From Marsupella aquatica (Eukaryota > Marchantiophyta): 64,000 bases of DNA. Position numbers and translations under genes: made by a program. Each line of letters opens with the position of its first letter. Positions within the stretch are counted from its first letter, which is position 1. Location: the NCBI GenBank assembly GCA_973895155.1, contig OZ316895.1, positions 3,906,001 through 3,970,000 on the forward strand. Direction: 5' to 3'. Shown piece by piece: positions 11,901-22,515 of the stretch. The notes below the pieces were generated by a model. The model was given only the letters and a program-made list of their open reading frames with translations, made no database searches and was not told the origin of the DNA.

Positions 11901-13440
11901 CACGACAAAGTAACATAGAGCTTCCCGTGTTCTAATACCTAGTCAACGCTGACAGTTAGCTCACATGCGAGCTTACATGCTTGCAGATTTGTGACTCACT
12001 CTATTCCTCGCTTACTATGAGAGTTACAGTAGTTTACAAGAGGTACTCTACAGTGGATGATCGGACATGCGTAACTAGACCTCAGAAATCTTTCTTATTG
12101 AGTCTGAGAAATCCATGTGGACAACTTCCTTTGACCATTCAGCAAGGGCTTGAATTTGCCAAGCAATTCTGATATTTCTAATTCTTTCACGGTTGTTCGT
12201 ATATTGATTTGTGAGATATATTTCGCTGGAATTTTAAACTAGCTCGATCTCGCTGACAAAGAGTTTTCCTGTCCAGCAAACCACACGTGATTGATTACCT
12301 TTGGCTCCACTGGACTGACTCCTTTACAGTATTCTGGAATCGCAACTTTCTCTCTAGGGATCCTCCAGGGCCTGGATGACCTACCTGATACTCAATCCAA
12401 GGCCACGATTGACGTACCATCTACTGTCAATGCTTTTCATTCACCGAAAGCATTTGACATTCTGGTTTCAGTACGCGTCTTACGCATAGTCTTAGTGGCT
12501 TCTCACAAGGTGTCCAAAAGTGATGATCACGGATTACTTCACTTTCGGTGTCTGATGTACATTCTCGATAGTACAATCTCGGTGTCCTTCACCCATCGTT
12601 GTGCTCAATTCCAAAGTCCAAGTTCTAGTCGACGTCCAAAATTATCCATTCAACCCAGTTTTCCAGCCATGTGCGCTCTGGCCACGTTAGGATGCACTTA
12701 CGATGAACTTCGTCTTCTGTAATGCTCGAATCCTCGATAGTCCTAGGCACTGTTCATTTGGGATAGCTTCATGCCGTAAGTTCCGTGTCGGTGAATGACC
12801 CCTTCAACCCCATCTGACAGTCACGCAAATCAGGAAGGGATCCTCTAAATACAGTCTCCTAAAACCAGAATTGAGGTGGAGATAAAGCCACTAAGCCAGA
12901 GCGACAACGCCGATGATCGTGGCAACCAGGCGTTTGCTTCGTCCTCCTAAAGACAGGCACTAGCTCACTCAGCCAGAGCGCTCCATGTGACCCCCTTGAC
13001 TTTTGGCGATTGACGGTACGTCCAAGCGTTCAAGCGCCTTGAGATAATTATGTCCAGATTTTCATTCCAGCATGGGCGGGGCCTTAGGGGGACAGAAAAA
13101 CATTCTCCAAATCGGACTGCTCCGCGGAAATTGCTCCTCAGCTGCTGCTGCTCGCATTTGGGAGGTCTCCTTTTCGTCTTTTCTTTCGTCAATTCGTCCT
13201 CTACTCCTCTCCCACTCTCCCAGCTCTCTCTCCGGGCTCTCCTTCTCCTAGTGGGTCGCTCTCGATTGATCCATTCATCATAGTCTATTATTTAGCTGAA
13301 TGATTTAGGGTCCCCGGCCCTCCGTCCTGTCGGTCCCCTTCCGGCAATACCGGTGGATAACTTACTGTCCTTCTTCTGACGCACAAGACAGCCGGTCATA
13401 GTTTGATGTCCCTCAAACAAACAAAACAAATAGTCTAAGC
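9000..13440. other. No recognisable gene
   Basis: There are no transposon termini, RNA genes or domain-bearing frames that I can support. Two moderately long plus-strand frames, at 10524-11054 (176 codons) and 12291-12722 (143 codons), show no family resemblance. Frames of that length are expected by chance in this much sequence. Confidence 0.45.
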
Positions 13441-13452
13441 TATCGATCTTGT

Positions 13453-13562
13453 ATACAAATAGGCTTGATAATTGTCATCTGGCATACAAATAGGCTTGAT
13501 AATTGCTATCTGGCATACAAATAGGCTTGATAATTGCTATCTGGCATACAAATAGGCTTGTC
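13453..13562. repeat. 31-bp minisatellite, 3.5 copies
   Basis: The unit beginning ATACAAATAGGCTTGATAAT repeats with an exact 31-bp period from 13453. The first copy differs only at TC/CT. There is no spacer variation, so it is not a CRISPR array. Confidence 0.9.
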
Positions 13563-13639
13563 TAAGTGCTCTGTTGCATATGACACTGTTGGTCTAGAGC
13601 TATCGTCCAGAACAAGCACAACCAGGTCCCAGGTTCCAG

Positions 13640-14310
13640 AAGGTTCAAGGTCTGACCAAGCAGAGTTTTTGGCTGCACAAACTAAAAGAGCACTTGGGAC
13701 AAGAGACCCAACCATGGTTACCCTATCCCTCAATACACAATATATGTAGTGAGGTCCCATGTTTGGTTGCATAAACTAAAGGAGCACTGGTGTAGGTCTC
13801 CAACGTACAAAGCCAGCTGTAACTACCCTGTGGCAAAAGACCTAACCACAGGACCTTACCATACCCTCGATACACACAGTCTGAGGTGAGGTCCCACATT
13901 ATGTTGCACAAACTAAAAGAGCACTTTTGGCTGTCTCCCATATAGTCCCTTGCCCCATATAGTCAGTCACCTGTCTGTATTTGTGACATTGAGAAGACCC
14001 AACCATGGACACCTTCATAAACAGCGTATTGAGGTGAGGTCCAACATTTGGTTCCACAAACCAAATTGTCAAGCACTTTGCTTCTTTCCCGTGCAACTAT
14101 AGTCATCTGTAAAATTGTGCGATAAACGACCCAATCACAGTTACTTACGCTACTAATCCCTTCATACACCCCATATGGGGTAACTAAGGTCTTACTCTTT
14201 GGTCACACAAGCTAAGTAATCAAGCATTTGTGTCTGTCTCCCATATAATCGTCTGTTTGTATTTGTGACAAAAGACCCACCCACAGTTACCCTACCCCTC
14301 GGTAGTGTCA
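13640..14310. repeat. Diverged tandem repeat, five units of 100-150 bp
   Basis: Related blocks recur at about 13672, 13771, 13903, 14053 and 14204. Each starts with a variant of GTTGCACAAACTAAAAGAGCAC. Segments such as GTCTCCCATATA, TGTATTTGTGACA and AAAGACCCAACCACAG..TTACC follow, ending in GTGAGGTCC(C/A)A. The copies are diverged and of uneven length. No coding frame persists. Confidence 0.7.
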
Positions 14311-14697
14311 AATTCATTGTATGCAGTGCAGCCCCACTACTAACTGGACTTCACTTGGTTCAGTCATCAACAAGGCTGGTTAAAGAGCTAGACTGCACAG
14401 CAGTTAGTGTTACTCACACTAAATTTGGTGAAGCAAACCCATACATACTCATGAATTATTGTTACCTGAAGCTACACTGTTCACAGCAATTGATCTTAAT
14501 TATAGTGAAGCAAACGGACACTGATGAGTGAGTGTTACCTAATAAAACCTTTACAGGGGTTTTAAACATTTTTCCAACAAATGGAAAGAAAGTGGGTGCC
14601 CAAGGTTCTGCATGGAAATCCTTTGGCCCTAGCATGCCGTGTAAATAAAGCTTAGAAGCTAATTAGCTGCTAACACTAATCCGTGAAGGGTGGATTA

Positions 14698-14870
14698 TGC
14701 ATGTGCTGGCCTAAGAGCTAACCTTCAAACAAACCAAAAAAAAACTGGTTTAAGACGAGGTTTCAGATGTACATCTTGCATGTGCTGGCCTAAGAGCGAA
14801 CCTTCAAACAAACCAAAAAAAAACTGGTTTAAGACGAGGTTTCAAATGTATATCTTGCATGTGCTGGTTT
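14698..14870. repeat. 79-bp tandem duplication, two copies plus a partial third
   Basis: TGCATGTGCTGGCCTAAGAG starts at 14698 and 14777, and in partial form at 14856. The spacing is exactly 79 bp and the copies are nearly identical, including an A9 tract in each. Confidence 0.9.
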
Positions 14871-15135
14871 GAGAGTTATCTCAATTGGCAGGTTCTCCCA
14901 ACTATCTTGGTGACCTGTTATTTAGGGGGTGTTTGAATTAAAATCAGCTTTGCAGAGGACTCCGTCCTTATGCTTTGACAGGAAAGAGGCAATGTGATGA
15001 TGGGCAGCCTTAGGATGTCGTTGCCCAACATCCATTGCAAACTGCTTGTACATCCCATGACAGGATCAGTAAATTGGCTTTTGTAGGCCTTGCAACAGAC
15101 CAGAATAATATTAGTTACTGTGGACCCAGCTTACA

Positions 15136-15265
15136 CAATTTTTGACCGGCATTCTTGGGATACTCATTTATTGTTGACCATTGGGTCCTGTCATTTGATG
15201 CTGCCCGTTACTGCTGCCAATGGCGCAGGGAAGGTGAAGATATTTAGGTGCATGTCTCCACATTC
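15136..15265 (+). repeat. Dispersed repeat, relative at 30625-30745
   Basis: The text around GCATTCTTGGGATACTCATT is related to 30640-30745 (GCATTTTTGGGATGCTCATT), including GTCCTGTCATT and GAAGGTGAAGA segments in the same order and strand. This marks an old interspersed family. I see no coding content. Confidence 0.5.
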
Positions 15266-16293
15266 CTATTTTATTTTTCGTTTGAAGAAGAGTAACTCCA
15301 GGGATGCAAAGTCTACATACTGTCCACACAGACCCTCTGGTAGCGAGTAGGGCCCACAGGATGTATAACTATCCATAGTGTCCGTTTACACAAACCAAAA
15401 GCTTTCTCTGTTGTGGCCAGGACTGTAAATTAGGACCATTTTTTTTAAGGTGCTTCACATCATTCCAAGATGGGTCTAACTCTAGAGCCTTTGGTTGGGT
15501 TTTCCTAATGTCAATCTCTTTTAGATTATAAATAGTCTCTTTCTGGTATGTGAGTTGAAAACCTTGAACCTGGCTTTCACAGGATTGCTTCACACCATTC
15601 TAAGATTGGCTAGTGGTTGAAGAAGTTGTCTTACAGTCATCAAAGCCGCCGGTGGTGGTAAGGATTCAAGCGAATATTTTTATAGCCATATCATGGGACA
15701 GCCCAAACAACATAAATAAACAAGGCATTAAACCATCTTCAAACAACTTCATTCATTTGTCAAGAACTGAGAATTCAAACAGTGCGTGAGTGCGAACTCC
15801 AGGGCTAGTGTCCACATTGGGAAAAAAAAGGTGTAGAGGATATAGTCCCGGATATAGTTCATGTCTCCAAACTAGGTCTTGTTTCCTAAGGCTTTTTGTG
15901 GGACCAGTTTGCTCAATATACATGGTTGTTGTGTGATGCACACGAAACTCGATAGCCTCATAAGACATTACATCTCCCAAGAACTTGAATTTATCCTCAA
16001 ATCCCATCTATGCACATGGGAACGGTGACTGAGTGTTATGGGGGGGTGTTGCAATTATTGAGAAGAATAGTTGTGATGTGACCACTCAGGTCCACCACCA
16101 CTTTGACCCATGTTAGATTTCTCTCTCTTAGCTCATGCTTTTATTGTCTGGTTGGCACCCAATACGGTATTACCTAGTCTGGCCATAGCTCTAACTTGCC
16201 CCGCCAGCATTGTCCCTCTACCTATATATCATCCTAGTAGAGTTTCTTTCCCTGGCCCTTATTCTCTGACTCGCTTGTGCATTAATTTCATCC

Positions 16294-16320
16294 CCTGGCT
16301 CCAAAGTAGGAGTTGTCTAG
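16294..16320 (+). other. Polypurine-tract/LTR-start motif, duplicate of the element's 3' end
   Basis: Apart from one C/T difference, these 27 bases equal 26821-26847, including AAAGTAGGAGTTGTCTAG. In both places they can encode PGSKVGVV followed by TAG. AAAGTAGGAG resembles a polypurine tract, and TTGTCTAG a typical LTR beginning. The motif upstream of the 5' region suggests either the tail of a second, tandem element or an LTR that starts before the motif. Similarity beyond the 27 bases is not visible. Confidence 0.6.
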
Positions 16321-18441
16321 CTACAAAGTGTCTAGGACCAAGTTAGAGGAAAAGGCCAGAGCAAAGGACAAAGGAATAAAAGCAAAAAAGGTACAAAGAG
16401 CACAAAGACCTAACTCAAAAGATGACGGCAGATGCAAACCCCAAAACCTAAAGAACAAAATATAAGAAATAAAGACTTACCACTAGAGTGATCTGATGCT
16501 TCACATCTAGTGTAGTAACTATAGTAAGTTCCCAAGTGGGAAGTGGATGTCCATTGAGGGGGCACACGTATGCTCAGTGTCATGCCGAGGGACAGTGCCT
16601 CTTATGCACATCGGCATGTCCCTCGCCTGCCCGCTAGGTATGTAGTTAGGGCTAGTGTACTACCTGAGTTAGCGACATGTTCTTGTAGCAAGTCTGGGCC
16701 GTTCTTGAAACAAATGTGCTTGTTAGTGTGACGTCAGGACTTTGCTTGCTTAGGGCATGTCTTTCTTTGTGGGTTTTCAGTTCTTCTTGAATCGCTGTGA
16801 GACAGAGTTTTTCAGAAGCTGCTCGTCGGTTCCGTACACGGAATTCACACAGTGATTCGTTAGATGCTCCCGGCCGATCTTGGCATCTCGCCGGTTTTCG
16901 ATTCGATTTCAGTACGTTTGTTTCTATCACGCCTTTTATTCAAGAAGAACTGTGTCGCTGGGTTAGCGGTGAAGGGAAGAAGATCGGAGACGCTGTGCTT
17001 CTCAATTGCTCGAGACAGTTGACGCTTTTCCGCTGATGCCGGTGCAATTTCTATGGAAAAACATTGAGTGATGGGGTGGAAGTTATGGCTTTTGTGTATA
17101 CACTTAAGTATATACACTTAAGTCAAACAGCCCCCCCCCCTCACTTTTTTCCTTCGCGCTTCGATTTCAGGTTTTCCATTTCCGGCCGCTGCCAACTGCT
17201 GCTTCAGCGCCTCCCTGCGCCATGCTACCTTCCGGCCGGCTACAAGCCACGGGTTGCAGGTCGATGCCTTTACTCTTGCTCGGAGCCCTGTAAAGGGTCG
17301 CACGCCAGGTTTATTGCCTCCTCGCGGCTGTGTTCGTACTGCGCCCTTCTCCCTATGTGTAATACACATCGGGGGCGACAGCCTTCCCTTACCGTTTTCT
17401 TTTCCTTTCGCTCGCCGGTACGCGCATAGGGCATCGTGCCCTCCACTCGATTAGGACTCGTTTTCTTTCTTTCCCCCTCGCCGTTTTCTTTCCTTTCCCC
17501 CGGTTGCCAGCACTTAATAGGGGAGAGGGAGCGAGTACAAGCGAGAGCTGAGAGAGAGAGGGCACGAGGCCCTATGAAGAATTAAGCAGGGGAGGGGGAG
17601 TTCACGTCGACTCCCCTCGGGAGCCCTGCCAAGCACGAGGCCCAACTTACAGGGCATTAGAGGAGGGGAAGGGAAGCGAAAGCAGGGCACGAGGCCCTAG
17701 GCAAGCAATTAAAGCAGGGGGAGACAAGCGCAAGGAGAGGAGGGCATGAGGCCCTATGGAGGATTAAAGTGGGGGGGGTTACATTCGACTCCTTTCCCTG
17801 GAGTCCTTCTGCCACTCTGCCAGGCACAGAAGCATTCATTAAAGCAGGAGAGGAGGGGGAGCGAGAGTGCCAGGAGAGGGCACGAGGCCCTAATAAGCAA
17901 TTAAAGCAGGGGAAGGGGAGTTAGTCGCTCCCTTCTCTTCGGGAGCACATGAGGAGCCAGGAGGTGGCGCAAAGCCCTATGCAGGGCTCGAGCCATCATT
18001 AAGGGGGCCGTTTCTTTACTTTTCGCCTCGCCTCGCCCTTCGCTTCGTGATCCGCATAGGGCATTGAGCCCGTGGCTTAATTCGGGCCCTAATCGCTCCC
18101 TCCCTTGCCGTTTCTTTTTCCGGTTCCACATCGGGCTGAGATGTATACACTTAAGGGGGGCCCCGGTTTACGTTTTTAAGGGCCCATTTTTCCGGATTTC
18201 TTTGCTGCCGCCACATGTCATCTGCATAAAGCTGAGGGCCCGGCATATTCATCAGACGGTCAATCCAGCAAGCACAACACCGGTACAATTGGAGTTTTTA
18301 ATGGTCTTTTCTTTGCCGACGGTTTTTCTGTGTGTTTACACATTCGACACATTTCTGCCTCGCACCGTTGTTTCCTTTGTGGGTTTCATTTCCTAGCCTT
18401 GGGTTGCCACTCCCTTTTCTTGTCAGTTTCTTTCCCATTGG
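16321..18441 (+). other. Putative 5' LTR and untranslated leader
   Basis: This is non-coding sequence between the end motif and the Gag start. It includes a hairpin near 16580-16625 (CGAGGGACA paired with TGTCCCTCG), an A-rich stretch at 16340-16470 and the GC-rich array at 17096-18160. It ends TTCTTTCCCA just before a TGG-starting putative primer-binding site. An LTR of about 2.1 kb would be long but not unprecedented for plant Gypsy elements. The A-rich part, read on the minus strand, resembles a LINE 3' tail and may be a separate insertion. The assignment rests on position only. Confidence 0.35.
17096..18160 (+). repeat. GC-rich hairpin-repeat block flanked by GTATACACTTAAG
   Basis: A block of about 1 kb is much richer in G and C than its surroundings. 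The 15-base hairpin motif AGGGCACGAGGCCCT or a close variant occurs at 17559, 17684, 17741 and 17877, with weaker copies at about 17632 and 17970. Several copies are followed by AATTAAAGCAGGGG. Related motifs in the other orientation stand at 17428 and 18058, next to CGCATAGGGCA. GTATACACTTAAG occurs at both edges (about 17096 and 18142), followed by a C-run on the left and a G-run on the right. The block may be a structured retroelement leader or a separate insertion with a 13-bp duplication. Confidence 0.65.
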
Positions 18442-18443
18442 CA

Positions 18444-18456
18444 CCCCAGGTGAGCA
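18444..18456 (+). promoter_or_regulatory. Putative primer-binding site
   Basis: TGGCACCCCAGGT begins with TGG, the complement of a tRNA 3' CCA end. It sits a few bases after a CCCA that could be the LTR terminus, and 7 bases before the Gag ATG at 18463. I cannot name the tRNA. The call is positional. Confidence 0.35.
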
Positions 18457-18462
18457 TGCAGC

Positions 18463-19741
18463 ATGTCAGCAGAGGAGCCGAGTCGTAGCAGCTCATCGCC
18501 ACCGACACCCAGGTACCACTTGCGAAGTGATCCACGACCGTTGGTGCCAATTTCATTGGAGTCTCGACAATTTTGTCGGCGTCAGCAGACAGCAGCAGCA
18601 CCCACACCACGCAACCCTTCTGCTACATTTGGCGGTCGCTTCACCACTACCCTGAAGCCTGCTATTACATCTTTGCCCTTTACTCCTTCTGCATCCGTGG
18701 TTGTTCCTGCTTCACCGACATACAGCATGGACGCCAATCACTCATCTGGCCGCATTGAACGCTTCAGCGGGCGGCCAGGCACTGTTTCTTTGCGTGAGTT
18801 CAAATCCACTTTCTACACTGTCGTTTACGAATTGGAGTTGAAGTATGGCAGCAATTTCACAAATGCTTTTGCATTTAAGCAACTAGCCAGGTATGTGCAC
18901 CACGAGGCTTTGGATGTGTATGAGCAGCATTCTCAACGGCTGCTTGCTGTCACACAATTGCCTAACCCTACCTATGCCACTGCAATTGCGGCTGCCTCAA
19001 CTGGCATTACAGAATGCCATTGTAGCCCATGCTGCTGCTCCTGCCACTTCCCCTCCTACTCCAGTTCCCACCACTGCACCAGTTACTCCCACTGTCTTGG
19101 CACAGGCTACATCAGGCATTTCTCCCACCATTGATTCCCCTACCTTTGCTGATCCAGTGGCTGAGTTTTTCCAGGTTCTTGAATTGGAATTCCCAATCAA
19201 GAGTGCTGACAAAATCATGCAGTTGGCCACCTTTGTGAGGCAGCACGATGAAACATTGAAGATGCTGTATCGCCAGCTTCTCAAGCTGAAGGAAGACACC
19301 CAGAGCATCACTGACCTGGAAGCTGCACATCGCTATCTTCGTGCATTGGAGGGCACACCAGCTCTCCATTCGCAAGTGTTGCAGCAAGTATTCTTAGAGT
19401 TTGGAGACAGCTACACCCTGCTCAATGTCTATGACACTGCTGAGAAACTTGAGTTGGCCCATGCACATTATGAGGCCAGTATTGCACGTCCACCGCAATC
19501 CAGGTACCAGGCTGCTGCCCCTACACTGGCCACCCCTTCCCGTGTGCCACAGTATGGTTCCAAGACCAAGCCAGCCCATGCTGCTTTCATGCTGCCATCT
19601 TGCAACTACTGTGGTAACCCCAATCACAAGGCTAATGACTGTGATATTGTTGCTGAGGACCTGTCTTGTGATTTTTGCGGAAAAGTGGGTCACTTGGAGG
19701 CAGTTTGTTTTGCCAAATTTCCAGAGAGGAAGCAGCTGTGA
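18463..19741 (+). pseudogene. gag: Gag with two CCHC zinc knuckles, frameshifted
   Basis: This is the structural protein of the retrotransposon particle. The ATG at 18463 opens a Ser/Thr/Pro-rich, probably disordered N-terminus. A capsid-like helical region follows from about 18750 (FSGRPGTVSLREFKSTF). Near 18995 the reading frame changes by +1. The capsid-like region then continues through 19300-19450 with an Ala/Pro/Thr-rich interruption at 19030-19130. Two nucleocapsid CCHC knuckles follow: CNYCGNPNHKANDC at 19601-19642 and CDFCGKVGHLEAVC at 19667-19708, both with intact C-x2-C-x4-H-x4-C spacing. The frame closes at TGA 19739-19741, just after the knuckles, where a natural gag stop would be expected. 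The same frame stays open beyond it, so readthrough or a CGA-to-TGA mutation are both possible. Confidence 0.85.
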
Positions 19742-20749
19742 CAGCAGGCCCCTCCTCCTGCTCCTGCTTCCACTCCCCCACCAGCTAGGAGGGCTCCTAC
19801 TGCATCAACTGCTCCTCCTTCCAGTGGCAAAGCATCCAGTGCCAACAAACCGCCCAAGCAGCAACAAAAGCAACCAGCTCAGAAGGAGGCTCACAACGCA
19901 CAGGCAACTCAACTCCAGTCTCTGACTCATGAGGTTGAGTCCCTACGTGCCCAACTTGCCAACATCAAAGGCAAGTCAACTGCCTTTGCTGGTCCTTCTC
20001 AACCGGCTGGTCACGTGCAACCCATCCCTGGCCCAGGCACCACTCATAGTTCAGCACCTCTACCCCGCTCTTTCTATGGCTTGCCATTTGATGCTCATAT
20101 GGGTGAGTGTGTGCTGTCCTCTGCTCCACAGCCTGGCCTTACAGCAGAATTTTCAGATTCATTCTGCCCTTCCTATTTTGCTTACCAGCAGGCCAGTGCT
20201 GCTTCCCGTACTGCTCCCACCCGCCGCATTGTACAGGCTGATGGTCTTGCTGCTGGTCTTCTTACTAGAGCCAGGGGAGCTCGGGCTGTCATGCCCCAAT
20301 CCTTTCAGCCACTCACACTTGCTGAAGAGCGCACCTTGTTGGCGAGGGGGGAGAGAGCTGCAGCTACATCCATTCCACCACCAGGTGCTGCTGACATTTC
20401 ACAGGGAGTTGTTTCTCCTGAGCTGCTTGAGCATTTCACCTCCGGTATGACACAAAGGATTCTTACAACTCCACTTTTCAGTTGCCATGATTTACAGCTG
20501 GATGCTAGAGCTGTCATCAGAGCGCTAGAGGGCTCACTGCATTCTTCATCAGCCCCTGTGACACCGGTTTTGGAGGTCCAATCTCATGTACATACTGGAT
20601 CTTCTTCTTCTCCATTACATGCTTCTATTGGTTTGGCTATCCCAGTACCAATTTCCAGTGGTAGAGATGACAGTATTGCTGCAGATTGTATGACCAGAGC
20701 TACACTGGATTCTGGTCATGCTGCTCCATCTTTCCTGACTATGCTGTAG
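19742..20749 (+). pseudogene. Gag-protease linker, Pro/Ser-rich with coiled coil
   Basis: In the same frame as the Gag C-terminus, 335 codons continue without interruption to TAG at 20747-20749. The start is rich in Pro, Ala, Lys and Gln. A short heptad-like segment follows (LQSLTHEVESLRAQLANIKG, about 19910-19970). The rest is Ser/Ala/Pro-rich with no recognised domain. Protease follows in the same frame beyond the stop. The segment is most simply the inter-domain part of a Gag-Pol polyprotein. Its function is unknown. Confidence 0.6.
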
Positions 20750-21358
20750 AGTGGAAAGACCGTGGACACTAACTCCCTTCACAAGGTACCTCATCATTTG
20801 CCAAAAGTGGTGCCTAGCGATAGGACTTCAGTTTCCACCACCATTGCCATTGTTGACAACAGGAATTCAGCGGTCAAGTTGGAGGGTCACACTCCTCAGG
20901 TGGTCATGCTGGACACAGGCGCTCAACCAGTGATATTGGGCATTCAGTTTGCCAAGAAGATGGGACTGCTGACTGATCATTTACAACAATCCAGGTGGCA
21001 CATTCGGACTGCTAGTGGCACTGTGGAGGATGTGCTGGGTGAGAGTTCTACTTTACTCACTCTCACTTTTAATGGAGGTACAGATCAGGAATTGCATTTC
21101 CTAGTCAGATGTTTGGTTACCAATGCCACTACGTATGATGTGCTCATTGGCCAGGAGGCTTTGTTCCCACCAGGTTTTACCATTGACAACTGGCATGAGC
21201 ATGCATACTACAGAGTTGATTGGCATACGGATGGCTCACACTTGGGCTACATTCCACTTGATGTTGCATGGTGCCCATACACCTATGGCTCACCACTGTG
21301 TGTTGAAAGCAGTGCACACAGCTACCTATGTCAACCACCCATTGCAGGATTGGATTGA
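20750..21358 (+). pseudogene. Retropepsin-like aspartic protease
   Basis: This domain processes the Gag-Pol polyprotein. The active-site triad is visible as MLDTGAQPVIL, with DTG encoded at 20912-20920, inside the usual hydrophobic surroundings (PQVVMLDTGAQ). A second hydrophobic strand-Gly-containing part (TYDVLIGQEALF) about 85 residues on fits the retropepsin fold's second conserved region. The frame is continuous with the segment before the TAG at 20747. It stops at TGA 21356-21358, while the downstream methyltransferase-RT frame overlaps it by more than 200 bases in the +1 register. A programmed +1 shift, as used by some Ty3-type elements, or a simple indel could explain this. Confidence 0.8.
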
Positions 21359-21362
21359 GGAT

Positions 21363-22515
21363 GATGATGATGAGGTGGCTACTGCACGTATAGCAACACT
21401 TTCCAGCAACGTGGATCATCAACCAGAGGTGATACAACGACTCCAAGCAGCCCATGGACCTTTGGTGGTTGCATTGCGCAAATTTGAGGATCTTGGGCAG
21501 CACAATGGCCAACCAATAGCCCCAATCTTGAGCGCACCAGTTACATGGACTCCTCCTTCAGATGGCCTTACATTGCTTGAGCTTTTTGGTGGCATTTCTA
21601 CAGGCTTGGAAGCTCTCCTACAGTCTGGCATGGTAGTGAAGCAGTACATCTATGTGGATATTGATCCAGATGCAAGGCAAGTGGCTGAATCCCGTCTGCT
21701 GGAATTTTCAGAGCGATTTCCTCAGCAGGTTCCACACAGTGCATGGAAGTCTACATTTTCTTTATTTCCTCCAGATATCCAGCTTGTCCAGCACCGGCAC
21801 TTAACCCTTCTTGGTTCCCTTGATTTGATCATAGCTGGTTGGGAATGCCAAGGGTTTTCAATTGATGGTCACGGTGCTGGACTGCATGATTCTCGTTCTG
21901 GCCTTTTCACAGCATTGGTTCAGATTCTCACCTGGGCTCAATCCCTTTATCCTGCTGTTGGTTATATCATTGAGAATACTCCATCTCAGTTTGACCAGCG
22001 TCCACAGGTCAAAGAGAATTTCAGTGTGGTCCAGCACTACTTGGGACCACCCCTTCTCATTGATGCAGTGCACTGTGGTTCTTATGCACATCGTCTTCGT
22101 AACTTTTGGACAAACCTTGCACCACCTTCCTTGTTGGAGTTAGCTCTTCACCACACATCCAAGGACACTAACCTCACAGTGGACCAGATTTTGGATCCTG
22201 ACAGTTCTTGCCAACCGGTTACACGGCAAGAGCCAGCACCTTGGTATCCAGCTAATACCATTGGACAGCCCCGTGCTGCTTGGCCTACATTTGTGTCCTT
22301 TCCAGGTGCACATGCTTTTCAGGGTGATGGTCCTGGCCTGGTTTATCGACATTCTACCGGTACATGGGATGAACCTAGTCCTGAGGAGAGAGAACGGGCT
22401 ATGGGCTTCCAACCCGGTACTACAGGTCACACCAAAATCACCAGGCTGGCCAGGAATGCTTTACTTGGCAGGGTAATGGATCTTAATGCTCTCACTTGGC
22501 TTCTGGTCACTTGCA
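21363..22515 (+). pseudogene. C5-cytosine DNA methyltransferase domain captured in the retrotransposon
   Basis: After an acidic linker this ORF holds a full-length C5-methyltransferase catalytic domain of about 315 residues, from about 21567. Motif I, which binds S-adenosylmethionine, is LLELFGGISTGLEALL; motif II-like YIYVDIDPDAR follows. Motif IV is AGWECQGFS, with the catalytic Cys codon at 21846-21848; the usual Pro before Cys is Glu. Motif VI is IENTPS (Glu codon 21972-21974). Motif VIII is AHRLRNFW near 22086. A target-recognition-like region follows, then EPSPEERERAMGF, matching the conserved RE-x-AR-x-x-GFP element, and a motif X-like LLGRVMDLNAL with Arg where Asn is usual. FGGISTGL and AHR-x-R-x-FW suggest DNMT3/DRM affinity. 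The domain is uninterrupted and in frame with RT. It could methylate the element's own or host DNA; activity is not shown. Confidence 0.85.

Noticed and set aside
12291-12722. 143-codon plus-strand ORF
   Set aside because: No family resemblance and no supporting context; chance length.
13453-13562. Regular short repeats that might suggest a CRISPR array
   Set aside because: Units are directly joined 31-bp copies without distinct spacers, in a plant genome; it is a minisatellite.
18573-20450. Additional plus-strand ORFs overlapping Gag and linker
   Set aside because: They are out-of-frame shadows; only the frame carrying the CCHC knuckles and protease shows domains.
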